This document shows positions 1 through 10,467 of a DNA stretch of 64,000 nucleotides, piece after piece. A program made the position numbers and the translations under genes. Under the pieces are notes generated by a model. That model saw only the letters and a list, made by a program, of their open reading frames with translations, had not been told where the DNA came from and did not search any database. How positions within the stretch are numbered: position 1 is the stretch's first letter; each line of letters starts with the position of its first letter. The stretch covers positions 84,414 to 148,413 of the forward strand of contig BFEA01000318.1 in the NCBI GenBank assembly GCA_003427395.1. The letters run 5' to 3'. This DNA comes from Chara braunii. Lineage: Eukaryota > Streptophyta > Charophyceae > Charales > Characeae.

Positions 1-1161
1 CGCGAGAGCGCAGGAAAGGCCGCGGAGGGGAGGGGAACAACCGGATCAACACACTCATACTCCTAAGCAGACGGTCCCCCAGTTCAGTTTCCCCATCCCC
101 GCCCGAACGAGTACATACACACATACATGTATGCAATCAACAACCCTTGACAGGACATCTAATCATCCATGGACCTTCGACGTCACTCATGCGCATAACT
201 AGCTCCCATCACTCGGGGCTTCACACACATGACATGCATAGACAAAGCAGCAATGGAGATAAAAGCGAGTCCTTCTTGTTCACAAAAATTTCAATTAACT
301 GCTGCCCCCAGGCGCAGCCTTCAAAACTTCCCAAGACCACCGACCACCATAGCCACAAGGCCCTGCCGCGGCCGGTGTCCAATCCCCACCACTGGTCAGT
401 CCCTCCGACTGCTTCGCCCCGAGACTACCGCGGGGTCCACCCCACGTCGTCACTCCGCCTGTCCTTGGGCTCGTCGAGCCTGTTCGGCGCCGCGGACTCT
501 CGCGCATAGCTCGCGCAGCATTGCAGCCGAGATCAAAGAGGAGGAGAGGAGAGGCTTGCACAAATTTATAGCGCGGGAGGCGGCGGGTTAACAGCGCGAG
601 GTGCGGGCAGCACAGGGTGTAGATGAGTTGGACTGGAGAGAGAGGTGGGGAGTTAGAGGGTTTGACTCGCGGGATTGCATGGCTACGTGATTGGGGTGTT
701 TGTCCAAGTGGTGCGCGGTTTCCCGCTTTCCACATTGATCCGAGCATCCCAACTACGCAGCCAATCACTTCGCGGAGGAAGACGGGGTAAGGATCAAGCT
801 GGGCGTAGGGGAAGACGAAGAGTCCTGCATGGGGAAAACGCGCGCAACAAGAAGGGAAGATGGCGCGAGGATGCAAAGCAAGAAACGGGGATGCGAGACG
901 CGCGAAGAAATCGGAGCTTGGGCGCGCGCGCAAAAATTCAAAAAGTCCCAACCGCACCCGTTTCTTGGTTTTCATACCGCGACCGCTATTCGCCCGCGGG
1001 AGTTGTTAACCAAACAAAATGAAAAAGTCGTTTCAAAAAAAAAAAAAAAAAGCAAAAAGAAAGAAAAACCCCTTTTTATCCGCGTCCGTACTTCGGGGCT
1101 TCCGCGGGATTTTTCTTCAGGGATACGGCAAGCCGTGCGGTACGGATCTGAGCTTATCACA
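1..1161 (-). repeat. 3' LTR of element A (5' part only)
   Basis: This stretch is a near-copy of 10529-11687, the LTR at the other end of the element, differing by scattered substitutions and small indels. On the minus strand the LTR begins at 1161 with TGTGATAAGC, the same start as the 5' LTR at 11687. A TATAAATT box lies at 563-570 on the minus strand. The window starts inside the LTR just past the (GA)n tract, so the last 1.2 kb or so (U5 end and target duplication) are not visible. Confidence 0.9.
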
Positions 1162-1183
1162 TCTGTGATACGCAGGGGGTTCC
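1155..1183 (-). promoter_or_regulatory. Palindromic internal/3' LTR junction of element A
   Basis: On the minus strand the last internal bases read GGAACCCCCTGCG then TATCACA, a two-base GA spacer, and TGTGATA, which opens the LTR. The two 7-mers are perfect reverse complements. This is where a polypurine tract should prime plus-strand DNA, but the sequence is not purine-rich. Element C has the same arrangement at 45430-45456. Confidence 0.7.
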
Positions 1184-1651
1184 GAAAAATTAGCAGTCTC
1201 CCGACTGCTAATGTCATCGTATCTTGGATGATCGGGCGGACTCTTCATCGTCAGCTCGCCCGATCATCTTCCTAATCTACGTGGATGCATCCTGCATCCT
1301 CCATCGCCTCCTCCCATAGTATACATTCGATCGGGCGGCCCCTTCATCGTCAGCTGGCCCGATCGGTAAGGTTTTTTTTTTTTTTATACACAGCGCGTAT
1401 CATCGCGCGAGCTTTAGATCCGGAAAAGAAGAAGAAAAAGAAAGAGGTGGTGGNGGTGGAGATGATCATAGGAAGTAATCAATCTCCAGATTGAGAGGGG
1501 GGGGAACAGGAGGGAGAAACGCCGCGAGCGCGGCCAAGTTGGCTGGCACTTCCACTTCATTGAAGTGGTGCTGGACAAAGGAGGGGTAGAGGAAAGCCCT
1601 CGGCACATGTGAGAGGACCCGGGGCGCGAGATCGGCGATCGCCCGAATGAT
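1184..1651 (-). other. Element A 3' non-coding stretch with three hairpins
   Basis: Between ORF Z and the 3' LTR lie three perfect or near-perfect inverted repeats: 1191-1210 (8-bp stem TAGCAGTC), 1230-1265 (9-bp stem GATCGGGCG) and 1329-1364 (8-bp stem GATCGGGC). The last two share the loop core CTTCATCGTCAGCT, so they are a duplicated stem-loop. A T-run follows at 1373-1385. Reading on from the ORF Z stop, 1500-1651 still resembles the end of ORF Z of element C, so part of this was probably once coding. Confidence 0.6.
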
Positions 1652-2086
1652 TCATCGTCGCAGCGGTTGATTTTTCGGACCCGTCAGCACTAGATGGGTC
1701 TCCGTGTATGGCATCCACTCCCGCTTAACCGCCGCGAAGACCAGGATATGGTACATAATGTTGGGCCGCCCGACGGTCTCGTAGATGAGCGTGCCCACCA
1801 ACCTCGCCGCTATACATCCGTCGAATGGAGGCTGCAAGAACGCCTCCCATGCCGGATCAGGACGCGGCGCCCCCTCGATGACCTCAAGCCGGATGGTGGC
1901 CAGTTCCACCATGTGATCCACGTCGGTTTGATGGACCGTCCGGCTCGGGGGAACTGTTAATGTCAGTGACCGGGGTATCCCGGGTGGGCGAGCGAAATCG
2001 GAACGGTCCTGCAAGGAGGGGGGGTCTGGATGCAGGATATGGAACTCGTCCCAATCCCCCCCCTGTGCCTGATGGCCCGGCTGCAT
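1652..2086 (-). CDS. Accessory ORF Z of element A
   Basis: A 144-codon minus-strand ORF, the last in the element, whose ATG lies inside ORF Y. I do not recognise the family. It matches the ORF at 44740-45285 of element C in order and pattern: an xRPxxxP segment, an S/AxIRLxV strand-like segment, then a hydrophobic block ending LxTG or LITG. A region similar to the end of the C copy continues past the stop at 1652, so the stop may be secondary. No zinc, transmembrane or catalytic signature is evident. The dual occurrence is the only support for it being a gene. Confidence 0.5.
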   Translation of the reverse strand: MQPGHQAQGGDWDEFHILHPDPPSLQDRSDFARPPGIPRSLTLTVPPSRTVHQTDVDHMVELATIRLEVIEGAPRPDPAWEAFLQPPFDGCIAARLVGTLIYETVGRPNIMYHILVFAAVKREWMPYTETHLVLTGPKNQPLRR

Positions 2087-2888
2087 GGCTATTGAGATTG
2101 GGGAGGCGGGGCCGCTGAGGTGTCGACTCCCGATGGCCTATGGATCTCCGCGGTTCTTCGGCGGGGCAGTCCTCCCCCAGTCGGGGCCCGATGATGAGCG
2201 CGGCTCTTCTCTCACAGACCGGATCGACTTCGCGCACCGACGCAGGCTGGACGACCTCCTCGACAGGCCCCACTCGACTGGCCTGAGCTTCCGGCAATGG
2301 ACTTCGTCGCCGCTTCGGGACGGATCTCTTTCTCGGTGCCTTCAGGGCTACTTGCTTTGGATACGATGATGGAGGCCGCAGCGGCTTATCTTCGTGCCCG
2401 AAGTCCACCACGGACTCCCCCTCACGCGCCAGGTAGTCAGGTATCACCGCCGCGTTATACGATTTGCACGGGGCTGAGGCGGTCCGCAGTCTGAGCTGCA
2501 AGTCTTCTTCTTCCGCGGCGATTACCTGCGCGATGGACAACAACTCGATGTCAATGAGTTGTAAGAGCCCCGGGCGATTCGTTCCGATCCTCCCAAAAGG
2601 GTAAAACGCCACCGTTCCCTCCTTCCGCTCCGGCTTCGGCTTGGCGATCACGTAGTATACGTAGAGGAGCTCGCCGACGTTATGAACTTCGTGCTCCATG
2701 AAATATGTAAACATGCCCAGCACCACCGATGAATAAAGCGCCCGGTGCAACTCCCAAGCATCCTCGTCAGCGGGCGGCAACTGCTCCACGTCCGTCAGCT
2801 CCACCAGGTACTCGGGGAAGTTGCGCATAGGATAGGGGAGCTGTGTCAGTTGGTAAGGGAGGGTAGTGTAAGAGAAGAAGGGAGGCAT
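1884..2888 (-). CDS. Accessory ORF Y of element A
   Basis: An intact 334-codon ORF starting directly after the ORF X stop (TAAATG at 2891-2886). The first 170 residues look folded; the rest is rich in Pro, Arg, Ser and Gly and probably disordered, with a basic cluster near residue 190. The motif RPGxxxLIDIELLSIAQ with a following acidic stretch and LxLR matches RPGCRRLLTQELTVPIAQ and VDLRL in element C (44119 onward). Family unknown. It lies where an env or other extra ORF sits in some Ty3/gypsy elements, but I see no signal peptide or membrane segment to support an envelope. Confidence 0.6.
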   Translation of the reverse strand: MPPFFSYTTLPYQLTQLPYPMRNFPEYLVELTDVEQLPPADEDAWELHRALYSSVVLGMFTYFMEHEVHNVGELLYVYYVIAKPKPERKEGTVAFYPFGRIGTNRPGLLQLIDIELLSIAQVIAAEEEDLQLRLRTASAPCKSYNAAVIPDYLAREGESVVDFGHEDKPLRPPSSYPKQVALKAPRKRSVPKRRRSPLPEAQASRVGPVEEVVQPASVREVDPVCERRAALIIGPRLGEDCPAEEPRRSIGHRESTPQRPRLPNLNSHAAGPSGTGGGLGRVPYPASRPPLLAGPFRFRSPTRDTPVTDINSSPEPDGPSNRRGSHGGTGHHPA

Positions 2889-3437
2889 TTAGAGAGAAGG
2901 GGGAGAGACAACTTGGATGTTGAGGGGCTCGGCGGGAGGAAGGAGTGCGGGAAGCTGCGGCACCAATGCAAGTGTTCCCTTCGGAGTCCGCCGCAGAAGT
3001 CCTTCGTATGCGGTGAAGCGACGAGTGCCCCTCGCCTGCACTCGTGCCACCGATCTCGCCACCTGGAGGGCGTAATCGCGCAAGAACCTATACGCCGGCT
3101 CCCGATCGTGCCCGGGCAAGACGGTTAAGTCCCCGGTGAAAGTAGCGATGCAGTACACAAAGTCCGTAGCCACCTGGATGGCTCGGAACTCGATGAACAC
3201 TCGCGTGGATTCCTGACCAGGCACGGGCGATATGTCCACATAGATGCCCGCGTACGTTACCCGCTGCCCGAGGAGCGAGTACACCGCCAAGTCGGCAACG
3301 CTAGGAGCCGACACGTTCACTTGCTGAATGTCGAAGCGCAGCTGCCGATCATCGTTGACCCGGTTTCGGAGAAGAGAATCCGAGATTGGCGGCTGGAAGT
3401 GCTCGAGCAGTTCATGCTCCTGTTGGCGATGGTTCAT
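2889..3437 (-). CDS. Accessory ORF X of element A
   Basis: The first ORF after integrase. I take the ATG at 3437 (MNHRQQ), which overlaps the Ser/Pro-rich end of the integrase ORF by about 25 bases in another frame; the frame is open up to 3518. The best conserved block, FTGDLTVLP followed about 20 residues on by an alternating hydrophobic helix and AYEGL, matches FSGDLTAIP and EYNGL in element C (43415-43819). Family unrecognised. It ends TAA with the ATG of ORF Y immediately next, implying coupled translation. Confidence 0.6.
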   Translation of the reverse strand: MNHRQQEHELLEHFQPPISDSLLRNRVNDDRQLRFDIQQVNVSAPSVADLAVYSLLGQRVTYAGIYVDISPVPGQESTRVFIEFRAIQVATDFVYCIATFTGDLTVLPGHDREPAYRFLRDYALQVARSVARVQARGTRRFTAYEGLLRRTPKGTLALVPQLPALLPPAEPLNIQVVSPPSL

Positions 3438-5195
3438 CTTGCGAGGCAAGGTCTTCCGCGGATGCCGACGATGCTGATCGGAGAGAAGGGGAAGAAGGAG
3501 GCGAGGACGAAGGAGCACGAGAGAGAGACGAAGAAGGTGATTCGGGCAGGACAGGTGGCCGCACGAGATCTAGCGATGGCCGAAAAGGCCGGAGGGCAGC
3601 AGCGTGCCTTGTCAACGGGCGGCCCTGCGAGTTGTGCTTGGAAACCAGCTTCACGGAGTGCTGGCCTCGTGCGCCAACTTCCATCACCTCGTAAATGCCT
3701 GTGTAGCGTGGGTGGATTTTGGAGGAGCGCGCGGATTTCTGTACCTGCACCAAGTCCCCTATTTTATAGCGAGGCAGTGGTCCCGCGGACGCATGTCGAT
3801 TTTCGTAGTCGCGGATCTTCCGTTGATGCGTCCGATCTACGGCCCGCTGTCGCTGGCGCGCTAACGGGGGATGGGCCCTAGCCATTAAGTCCATATAGTG
3901 GCGGGCCTTATCTCTGTGCTTGGCCCGTGTTGCTCTAACTTTCGTACCTACCAAGGGGGACAACTGCACCCGAGGGACACTATTGGTTCTCAGTTGAAAG
4001 GGGGACACCCCAGTACTACCATGTGGGGTAGCCCGATAAACGGCCAAAATATGATCGACAATGACCAGCCAGGGTCGGGTGTCTCCCGCAGTGATATTCC
4101 GTCTAAGGGCGGTCTTAATCAGTCGATTGACATTCTCTACCAGGCCGTTGGCTTGGGGCCAATGCCCCGGCGAGTAGATAATCTTAACGTCTGCCCTGAC
4201 GAGGTGACGTTCTACTTCGCCTTGAAATTCCGACCCATTGTCCATGTGTACCTCTTCTACGTCTAGATGCATGCACAAAAATCGATTTACATACCAGGCT
4301 ACCTCCTGCGAATTCCGGCTGGTCATAGGGTATGCCTCGATCCATTTCGAAAAATGATCAATGGCCACTAAAAGAACATCGAGCTCTCCCTGATCGACGG
4401 GACCTCTCGGAACGTTGATATCCGTCGTGTCGATGCTAACCTCTGAAAGGGGCGCTCTACACGAGTGGGCACCATCGTCCGAGGCATCTGTACCGGCGCC
4501 TTGTCCGCCGCGCAGGTTGGGCAATTCTGGACGGTGTATTTCACATCTTCCCGAATTCCCGACCAGTACTATCCGTTCTTTTCGATGGTTTTTTTTGTGT
4601 ACTTGACCGCGAAATGGAACGCATCCTCTTCACGAGCGGCTCGTGTCCAATCGAACCTAGCGAGAGGGTGTGGAACCCTCAACCAGCTAGACGCTCCGTC
4701 ATCATCGACCTTTCGTTTTTGTAACGTCGGTCCCTGCCAGCGATAGTCCTGCGCCCGCTCCGTGACTCTCCGCCGCTCGGCTTTGGTAAGTTCTGACAGC
4801 GAGTCGCCTGACAGCCTCCGTAGCAACAAAAGGTCCGTCGAGACTTCTGCCCGGCGGGCACTTGGCGCAAATCCGTCGGTTGTTCTGGCGTCCAGATACC
4901 GCTTCTCGGTAGAGACTTGGTCCGTTCTACAGTTGGGACAGACCCATGTCTTTTCACTTCGGTACCTAACGCACTGTCCGTAAGATTTGACCGTATGACA
5001 CTGACTACACTGTACCCATAAAAGAAAACTGGGCCCTCCCGGATGTGACCCTTCTTGGTCCGGGACCATAGGCAAGGTACAAAGGAAACAGGGACTTAGA
5101 TGTGTTTCAGGGGACGAGTAGGGACTAGACGAGAGAGCGAGGGAGTTGGATGAGGGCAAAGAGATAGCGTCCGCCATCTCCGGCGAAACCTCCAT
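3412..5195 (-). pseudogene. PHD finger-integrase ORF of element A (broken)
   Basis: A separate ORF that begins 7 bases after the RNase H stop. The first ATG is at 5195; a second at 5177 gives MAD, matching the start of the C copy. Residues 36-89 (5090-4929) form a PHD-like finger: CFLC, 23 residues, CSQC, YGQC, and WVCPNC with the Trp two before the last pair. The usual His is Tyr here. A zinc-binding region follows (HPLARFDW, AFHFAV, then NCPTC), with a TAG at 4571-4569 where C has Trp and a frameshift near 4440. The integrase core has all acids: SIDTTD, HMDNGSEF and GLVENVN. The end has a GPY/F-like RYTGIYEV segment and a Ser/Pro-rich tail. Confidence 0.8.
4929..5090 (-). other. PHD-type zinc finger in element A
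   Basis: Cys pairs with spacing C-x2-C-x23-C-x2-C-x8-C-x8-W-x-C-x2-C. Element C has the same 23-residue first gap. In A the position of the His ligand is Tyr (SYGQC), although a His sits directly after the second Cys pair. PHD fingers usually read histone H3 tails; here that role is inference. Confidence 0.7.
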
Positions 5196-5202
5196 TCCGG
5201 AC

Positions 5203-6942
5203 TCAGGCGTCGTTCTTGCGCAGCACGTGTAGCTCCCCGTAGTGCGGTTTCGTCGCCGCGACTTCTGGCCTCCACGGAATGAGTCGCTCGTTGGCGGGAC
5301 ACTTGTTGGGCGGCAGGAGGCGCGTCAATCCATCGGCGTTACCATGCTGCCGCGTGGCACGGCGGCGGATGTCGAAGTCATAGTCTTGCAGACGCACCGC
5401 CCACCTGCCCAGCGTCCCCGTCTAGTCCGTGTTATTGCGTAGGGACAGCAGCGGCTGATGATCCGTTACCAGCACGAATTTCTGGTCGTAAAGATACGGT
5501 TGGAAATGCTGGATTCCCCATACCACCGCCAGGCACTCGCCTTTGCACGCTTCGTAATTAGCCTGCGCCGGGCTCAGCGTCTTAGACGCATACTCAATGA
5601 CGTGTTCCCTTCCGTTCGCCCCGTGCTGAGTCAGCACCGCCGATATCGCCTGAGGCTGCCAGTCGGTGTGCAGTGCGAACGGTCTTGTCGGGTCGGGACG
5701 CGCCAACACAGGAGCAGATGTCAGAGCCTCCTTCAACGCCTGAAACGCCGCTTCGCATTCCGGCGTCCAGATCANCTGTTCCTCTTTCTTCAGCAGGTTC
5801 GTGAGGGGCTTCGCTATACNGGCGAACCCCTTGATGAAGCGTCGGTAATAGGATGCCAGCCCTAGAAAAGCCCGAACCTGGGTGAGTGTAACCGGCGCCG
5901 GGGCGTCTTGAACTGCTGCCACCTTCCTCGGATCCAGTTTTAGTCCGTCGACCGTGACGATATACCCCAAGAATGAGATCTCCGACAAGAAGAANTCGCT
6001 TTTCTCCAAGGCCACTTTGAACCCNNCATCNTTNAGTGCATGCAAAACCCACTCAATGTGTTCCACGTGGTACTCGTGTGTTTTTGAAAAGACCAAAATA
6101 TCATCCATGTACACAATCACGCAGAAATTGATCAGGGGCTGGGTTAGTCGGGTTTTGTTAACGAACTCAGTGAAGGCCATGTTCATGGCCCGCTGAAACG
6201 TTGCAGTGGCGTTACAAATTCCCATGGGACACCGGACCCATTGCCACGTGGTTCGACCCACCCCAACCGCTCGAATTCCCGTACCCTTTCCAATGCCAGT
6301 TGTCTTTCCTTAAGGGAATATCGGTACGGTCGGCAATGTATCAGGGCGTGATCCCCGGTATCAATCGCGTGTTGTATCAAAGGGGTTAGCCCTATGTCGT
6401 GGTTTTGAATACTGACGGCCTCAGGATAGGCCCGTATAACCGCCAGGAGGAGGCGTCTGTATTCATCCGGAACACGGGTTGGTAACTGAACTTCCACGGT
6501 TCCCCCAGGAAGGGAGACCGCCGCGTTGGCCTCGGGTGAGGCCCCAAACAAAGAGTTATCGGTTTTCGCCGAAAGGACAGTCGCAATAAGTTGACTGTCC
6601 GCTGGACTCATCGGCTCGCTTTCCACGTCACTGTCACTGTCCAGTTCGGGTTCGGCCGAGGGTTCGACCGAAAAGGCCTGCGCCAGTTCCCTCGGTCCCC
6701 ACCGATACTCCCTCGTTTCGGGGTTGAAACGACACCCCCTCTTTCAGGAGTATCGCGGCTTTTTCATTCGTGAGTAGGGGCCGTGGGGGTCGAAAAGATA
6801 AATCACACAGCCCCCTCAGCTCGGTAAATCTTTCAGGTAGGGGGTCCGTCCTGAGATACAAGGACGCAAGGGGTTCTGAAAGGTCAGCTATTCGGGACAC
6901 CCTTAGCAGGGGTTCCTCCTGCACCACGGAGGAGAACGTCAA
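5203..6942 (-). pseudogene. Reverse transcriptase-RNase H of element A (deleted and broken)
   Basis: Frames run from a protease-RT linker (6942-6634) through RT and RNase H to a stop at 5205-5203. RT keeps CPMGICNATATFQR, the catalytic YMDD, and the thumb or connection motif FLGLASYYRRFIKGF. The segment holding the first catalytic Asp is missing: after ERLGWVEP the sequence jumps to WQWVRCPMGI, with about 250 bases lost compared with element C (27910-28160). RNase H shows HTDW, ACKGECLAVVWG, TDHQPLLSL and NADGLTRL. A TAG at 5424-5422 interrupts it. Six Ns lie between 5775 and 6035. RT activity is not expected from this copy. Confidence 0.85.
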
Positions 6943-7577
6943 ACTATTTCAAATGGTTCTCGCCGCCAAGAATGGCGCCACCCATCCTGAACTCGGATCG
7001 GATATCGGTCGGGTACATCAGTCTTGTCAGTTTCCGTCGAGGGTTCATTTTCGTTTGGTGACAGGCGTCGGATCATGTTGATTTGATGGGCTTTAGTGGT
7101 GAGGCGAGGCGCCGGCTGGGTGCGCATGCGCACCGCCAGTCTCATTGGTATCGTTTGGGGTTTGGGGTGGGCCGATGTGAGCACCACCTTACAGCTGTCA
7201 AAGTGCATTCGCGCTCCGACCGCCGCCTGCCACGGAATGCCTAGCAGAACATCATATGCCTGTACATCCAGCACGATCACGTCACACAAACAATGCACCC
7301 GCCCCACCCGTATAGGCACGTTCGTTATTCGCCCTTTACAATGAATACTATCTTCCGTAGCGGATATATGCAGTTCATCCGACCGGAGGGGCTGAACCTG
7401 TCCTTTCCTTCCCAACTGTTTCATCAATCTCCAAGAAATGGCGACCGCCGATGATCCCGAGACTAGGATGGCGGCCAAGGGGTTTCCCCAGACCTCACAG
7501 TCACACTCTACGCTTTTCCAGGTTATAGGATAGGCCCAGAGGAATACCTCGGGTTTTTCCGAGGCAGAATCTACGGT
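6939..7577 (-). pseudogene. Retropepsin-like protease of element A (active-site Asp lost)
   Basis: In frame with Gag, separated from it by one TAG. The domain matches the C copy: CEVWGNP, LVSGSSAVAISWRLM, DVIVLDVQAYDVLLGIPW. The catalytic D(S/T)G is VSG here (GTC TCG GGA, minus strand near 7458), whereas element C has IIDSGAA. The ILG-type DVLLGIP motif of the flap side is intact. A single A-to-T transversion would explain the loss. The protease end runs into a frameshift near 6940. Confidence 0.8.
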
Positions 7578-9074
7578 CTAGATCATCCCTATCTGGTTGG
7601 CTTCGTGCACCTCTGAGGTCGAGGGTTCTGACTCCTCATTAGTGGGTGGGTCCCGTACAACCGGTTTTTTGCCCATTCGACTTTCCTCGAATCGGCGCCT
7701 GTTTTTGAGGCACCGTTCGATCAACTTTTCGTTAGCCGCTTCGAAAATGGTTAGCAGATATGGAATAGGGACGGGGATCCGAAGATCCGGAGCCTTCAAG
7801 GCATCCAATACGTCGATATGGCCATCCTTGTATTCAGGACCAGGTACCGCAAGATCCTCGAGTCCTGGTCGCCACGGCCCGAGGTCGCTTTCCTCGGTAA
7901 TCCGTTGGACGTGACGTATTACTCTTATGGTCCCGGGTTCGAACATTGCTGCCGCCATACACTCATCGGGTCCTATCTCAGTGGCAGCAGGGGTCACCAT
8001 CTCCATTGCCCCAGTATCCATCACCGTGGCTACCCTCCCCTGTCCTACAGCAGTGGGAGCAGCCAGCGGGATTTGGGAAGGTCCAGTGGGCCCCGCGGGC
8101 CCACTCTGAGTTCGAGGTTTCGGATAATCTTTCGCAAGATGGCCTGGCTGATTACAGTTATAACAACGCAGGGGCGGGACAGCCCCGACCACGGCCGGTC
8201 TGGTCATAGGGGCCCCGACGGCCATAGCCGCCTGTTGCCGTTGTGTGGCGGCTATGCGTTGTCGCTGCAGACTTTGAACAAACTCCGTCAACGGGGCCAC
8301 TACCGTTACTAGTTGGGCCGCGACCTCTTTCATGGAAGCTTCTTCCTCGCCCCGGCCTCCTTGAGCTCGCCCGGAGCAACGGGAGGTTGGAGCAGAGGAC
8401 GAAGCTTTCCGATCCGAGCCTTTTTTTGTTGGACCCAGCCCGAAGCGATCTTCGAACATTCGTGCCGTAGCGGAGTAGCTATTGCGTTGAACACCTGAAG
8501 GGTCGTCTTCGTCGGATTCGGAGTCCAGACCCACATCGTAATTTTCCTTTCCATACTTAATGGCGTACTGAATTACCTCCGTCAGGGTATGTTCTATAGG
8601 GTTGCATTTCTTGCCGATCTTTTTCCGCAGGCGAGAATCTGACAATCCTCTTACGAAATCAGTCCGTACCATTTTCTCGTCCACCCTAGAGCGTTCGGCT
8701 AAGTACGTAAAACGTTCAGCATTTCTAGCCAAGGTCTCCCGAGGCTGCTGCGTGTATTCCTTTATTAAACGGAGGCATTGACCTGGTGCGATGTGATCAA
8801 ATCTATCGAGAAATTTCCTCTGGAAGGCTGCCCAATTAGTGAAGGGGTTATGTCCATACCACTCAAAAGCGGTTCCGGCTAACCTTCCGGGAATTCGTTC
8901 TCGGAGCAACTGATCCGACCAGCCCTGGGTTTTCAAGGCAGCTAGCCAGGTGCGAGGGTTGCTGTCATCTTCGGAAATGGGAACTTCGGAGGGAGGAGGT
9001 ACAAAATACAGGGGATGATCAGCCATCCCCGCGTGGTTGTCGCCGTCATTTCCACCCCCAATCCCAGGTTCAAC
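7578..9074 (-). CDS. Gag of element A
   Basis: Capsid-nucleocapsid polyprotein. The frame is open from 9194, but the first ATG is at 9074 (MVEPGIGGG). A retrotrans_gag-like domain (WLAALKTQGW, AFEWYG, FTNWAAFQRKFLDRF, ERFTYLAERS) is followed by a basic region and one zinc knuckle, CYNCNQPGHLAKDYP, whose fourth ligand is Tyr instead of Cys. Protein context shows Gag and protease share a frame; the TAG at 7580-7578 stands where element C has Gln, so the ancestral product was probably a Gag-Pol fusion reaching RNase H. Confidence 0.85.
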   Translation of the reverse strand, partial: VEPGIGGGNDGDNHAGMADHPLYFVPPPSEVPISEDDSNPRTWLAALKTQGWSDQLLRERIPGRLAGTAFEWYGHNPFTNWAAFQRKFLDRFDHIAPGQCLRLIKEYTQQPRETLARNAERFTYLAERSRVDEKMVRTDFVRGLSDSRLRKKIGKKCNPIEHTLTEVIQYAIKYGKENYDVGLDSESDEDDPSGVQRNSYSATARMFEDRFGLGPTKKGSDRKASSSAPTSRCSGRAQGGRGEEEASMKEVAAQLVTVVAPLTEFVQSLQRQRIAATQRQQAAMAVGAPMTRPAVVGAVPPLRCYNCNQPGHLAKDYPKPRTQSGPAGPTGPSQIPLAAPTAVGQGRVATVMDTGAMEMVTPAATEIGPDECMAAAMFEPGTIRVIRHVQRITEESDLGPWRPGLEDLAVPGPEYKDGHIDVLDALKAPDLRIPVPIPYLLTIFEAANEKLIERCLKNRRRFEESRMGKKPVVRDPPTNEESEPSTSEVHEANQIGMI

Positions 9075-9254
9075 CATCGCGGGAGGCGGACCCCGAGCCC
9101 GGCCTCTCGCTCGGTTCGGATTGTTATTCGCGGGCCTCCGTCGACGGGGAGCCAGCCTACTCAAAAAAAGCAAAAAATCTAATAAAAAGATCAAAAAGAA
9201 AAACTTTAAACCAAGATAATCGTCCTAGGAAAACCTCGGAGCCGAAACAAATCA

Positions 9255-9266
9255 GCTCTGATACCA
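9255..9266 (-). promoter_or_regulatory. Primer-binding site of element A
   Basis: On the minus strand TGGTATCAGAGC directly follows the 5' LTR end GCGTGAGGT. It is complementary to the 3' end of plant-type initiator Met tRNA, the usual minus-strand DNA primer for Ty3/gypsy and copia elements in plants. Confidence 0.85.
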
Positions 9267-10317
9267 ACCTCACGCCCCCTCGCAGCTTTCCGTACGGGGT
9301 CGCCGATCAGAGTTCTAGGAGGGGCGTGGCCGAGGATTTTTGGCCGTAAGGGTTGAGTCTCCCGGACGAAACGGGAGGCTCTCGTTTCTTGGCCGAGGTT
9401 TTTCTCGGAGTCGAACTGTCGTCGCGAAGTCCCACGGGGGTCGGACTACTCGGAAACGATAAAATCAGAAGGGTTTCTGTGAAAATGAATTGTCGTCGTG
9501 CATCGGGACAGGAAAAGGCATCAAGGGGAGGAGGCCATGGCGGCAGACGGCAAAAACTCCGACCATCATGGGTTTCCGGGATAGGTGGTGGGTTCGAAGT
9601 CTTCAGGCCTTGACGTCGGACTCATAGAGCCCGTGCGAAAGTTTCTGGGAGGGTAAAGCGGCGGGAGGACTCGCCGGCATCTGAATTCGAAATTGCGCGG
9701 GCAGCGGCCCCGCACTACGGGAAAGCTCGGGGAAGCGTGTCGCTCCCTCGTAACCTAGGACCAGTCGTCGCCACGAACACGAGTCCCCCTGCCGACACCA
9801 GCGACAATCAAACTGCGGTCGCCACGCGGCGTGAGCGGCCGACCAGGGCAACACCGTTAAACCCGTATAAGGCAATATTAGAGTCGGGGAATCAAAGCGA
9901 TCAATCAACACAAACCCGATCCCCCTTATCTCACAAGCCCGAGGCGGGTCTTGCCAACACACTTGCTCCGTCCGCCTCAGCGTGCGCCGTACGTCCGCAT
10001 CGCAGTAGTTGTTGTCGTCATCTTTGATGAAGAAGGTCGGTAGCGAAATGAGACGATCGGAGGTACGTGATGAACATGGGCAAGATCCCGCGTTCCCGGT
10101 CATCCGAACCAACACCGAATCCATACAACAATCGTCGCAACTCTTCTCTCTCAAAAGTGGGTGCGTAGGGGGAGGATGACGAAATCTAAGCTTTCTCCCC
10201 TTGGCGGGGGCGTCAACCGTCCGCGCGGACGCAGGCGGTTGACGTCACCGGTACGGGGACGAGAAGCTCTAAAAGGCGATGACTGTTAGTTCAAAAGGAA
10301 GGCGATCGAAAAGGAAG

Positions 10318-10467
10318 AGAGAGAGAGNNNNNNNNNNNNNNNNNNNNNNNNNNNNNNNNNNNNNNNNNNNNNNNNNNNNNNNNNNNNNNNNNNNNNNNNN
10401 NNNNNNNNNNNNNNNNNNNNNNNNNNNNNNNNNNNNNNNNNNNNNNNNNNNNNNNNNNNNNNNNNNN

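Noticed and set aside
295-975. A 226-codon minus-strand frame, repeated at 10823-11503, which could be read as a conserved protein gene.
   Set aside because: Both lie inside the LTR pair of element A, so the conservation is that of the LTR DNA. The peptide has no domain character and other frames are equally open.
1884-3437. ORFs X and Y as a retroviral envelope.
   Set aside because: No signal peptide, transmembrane segment or furin-like site is visible, and Y is Pro/Arg-rich with an acidic tail. Position alone is not enough.
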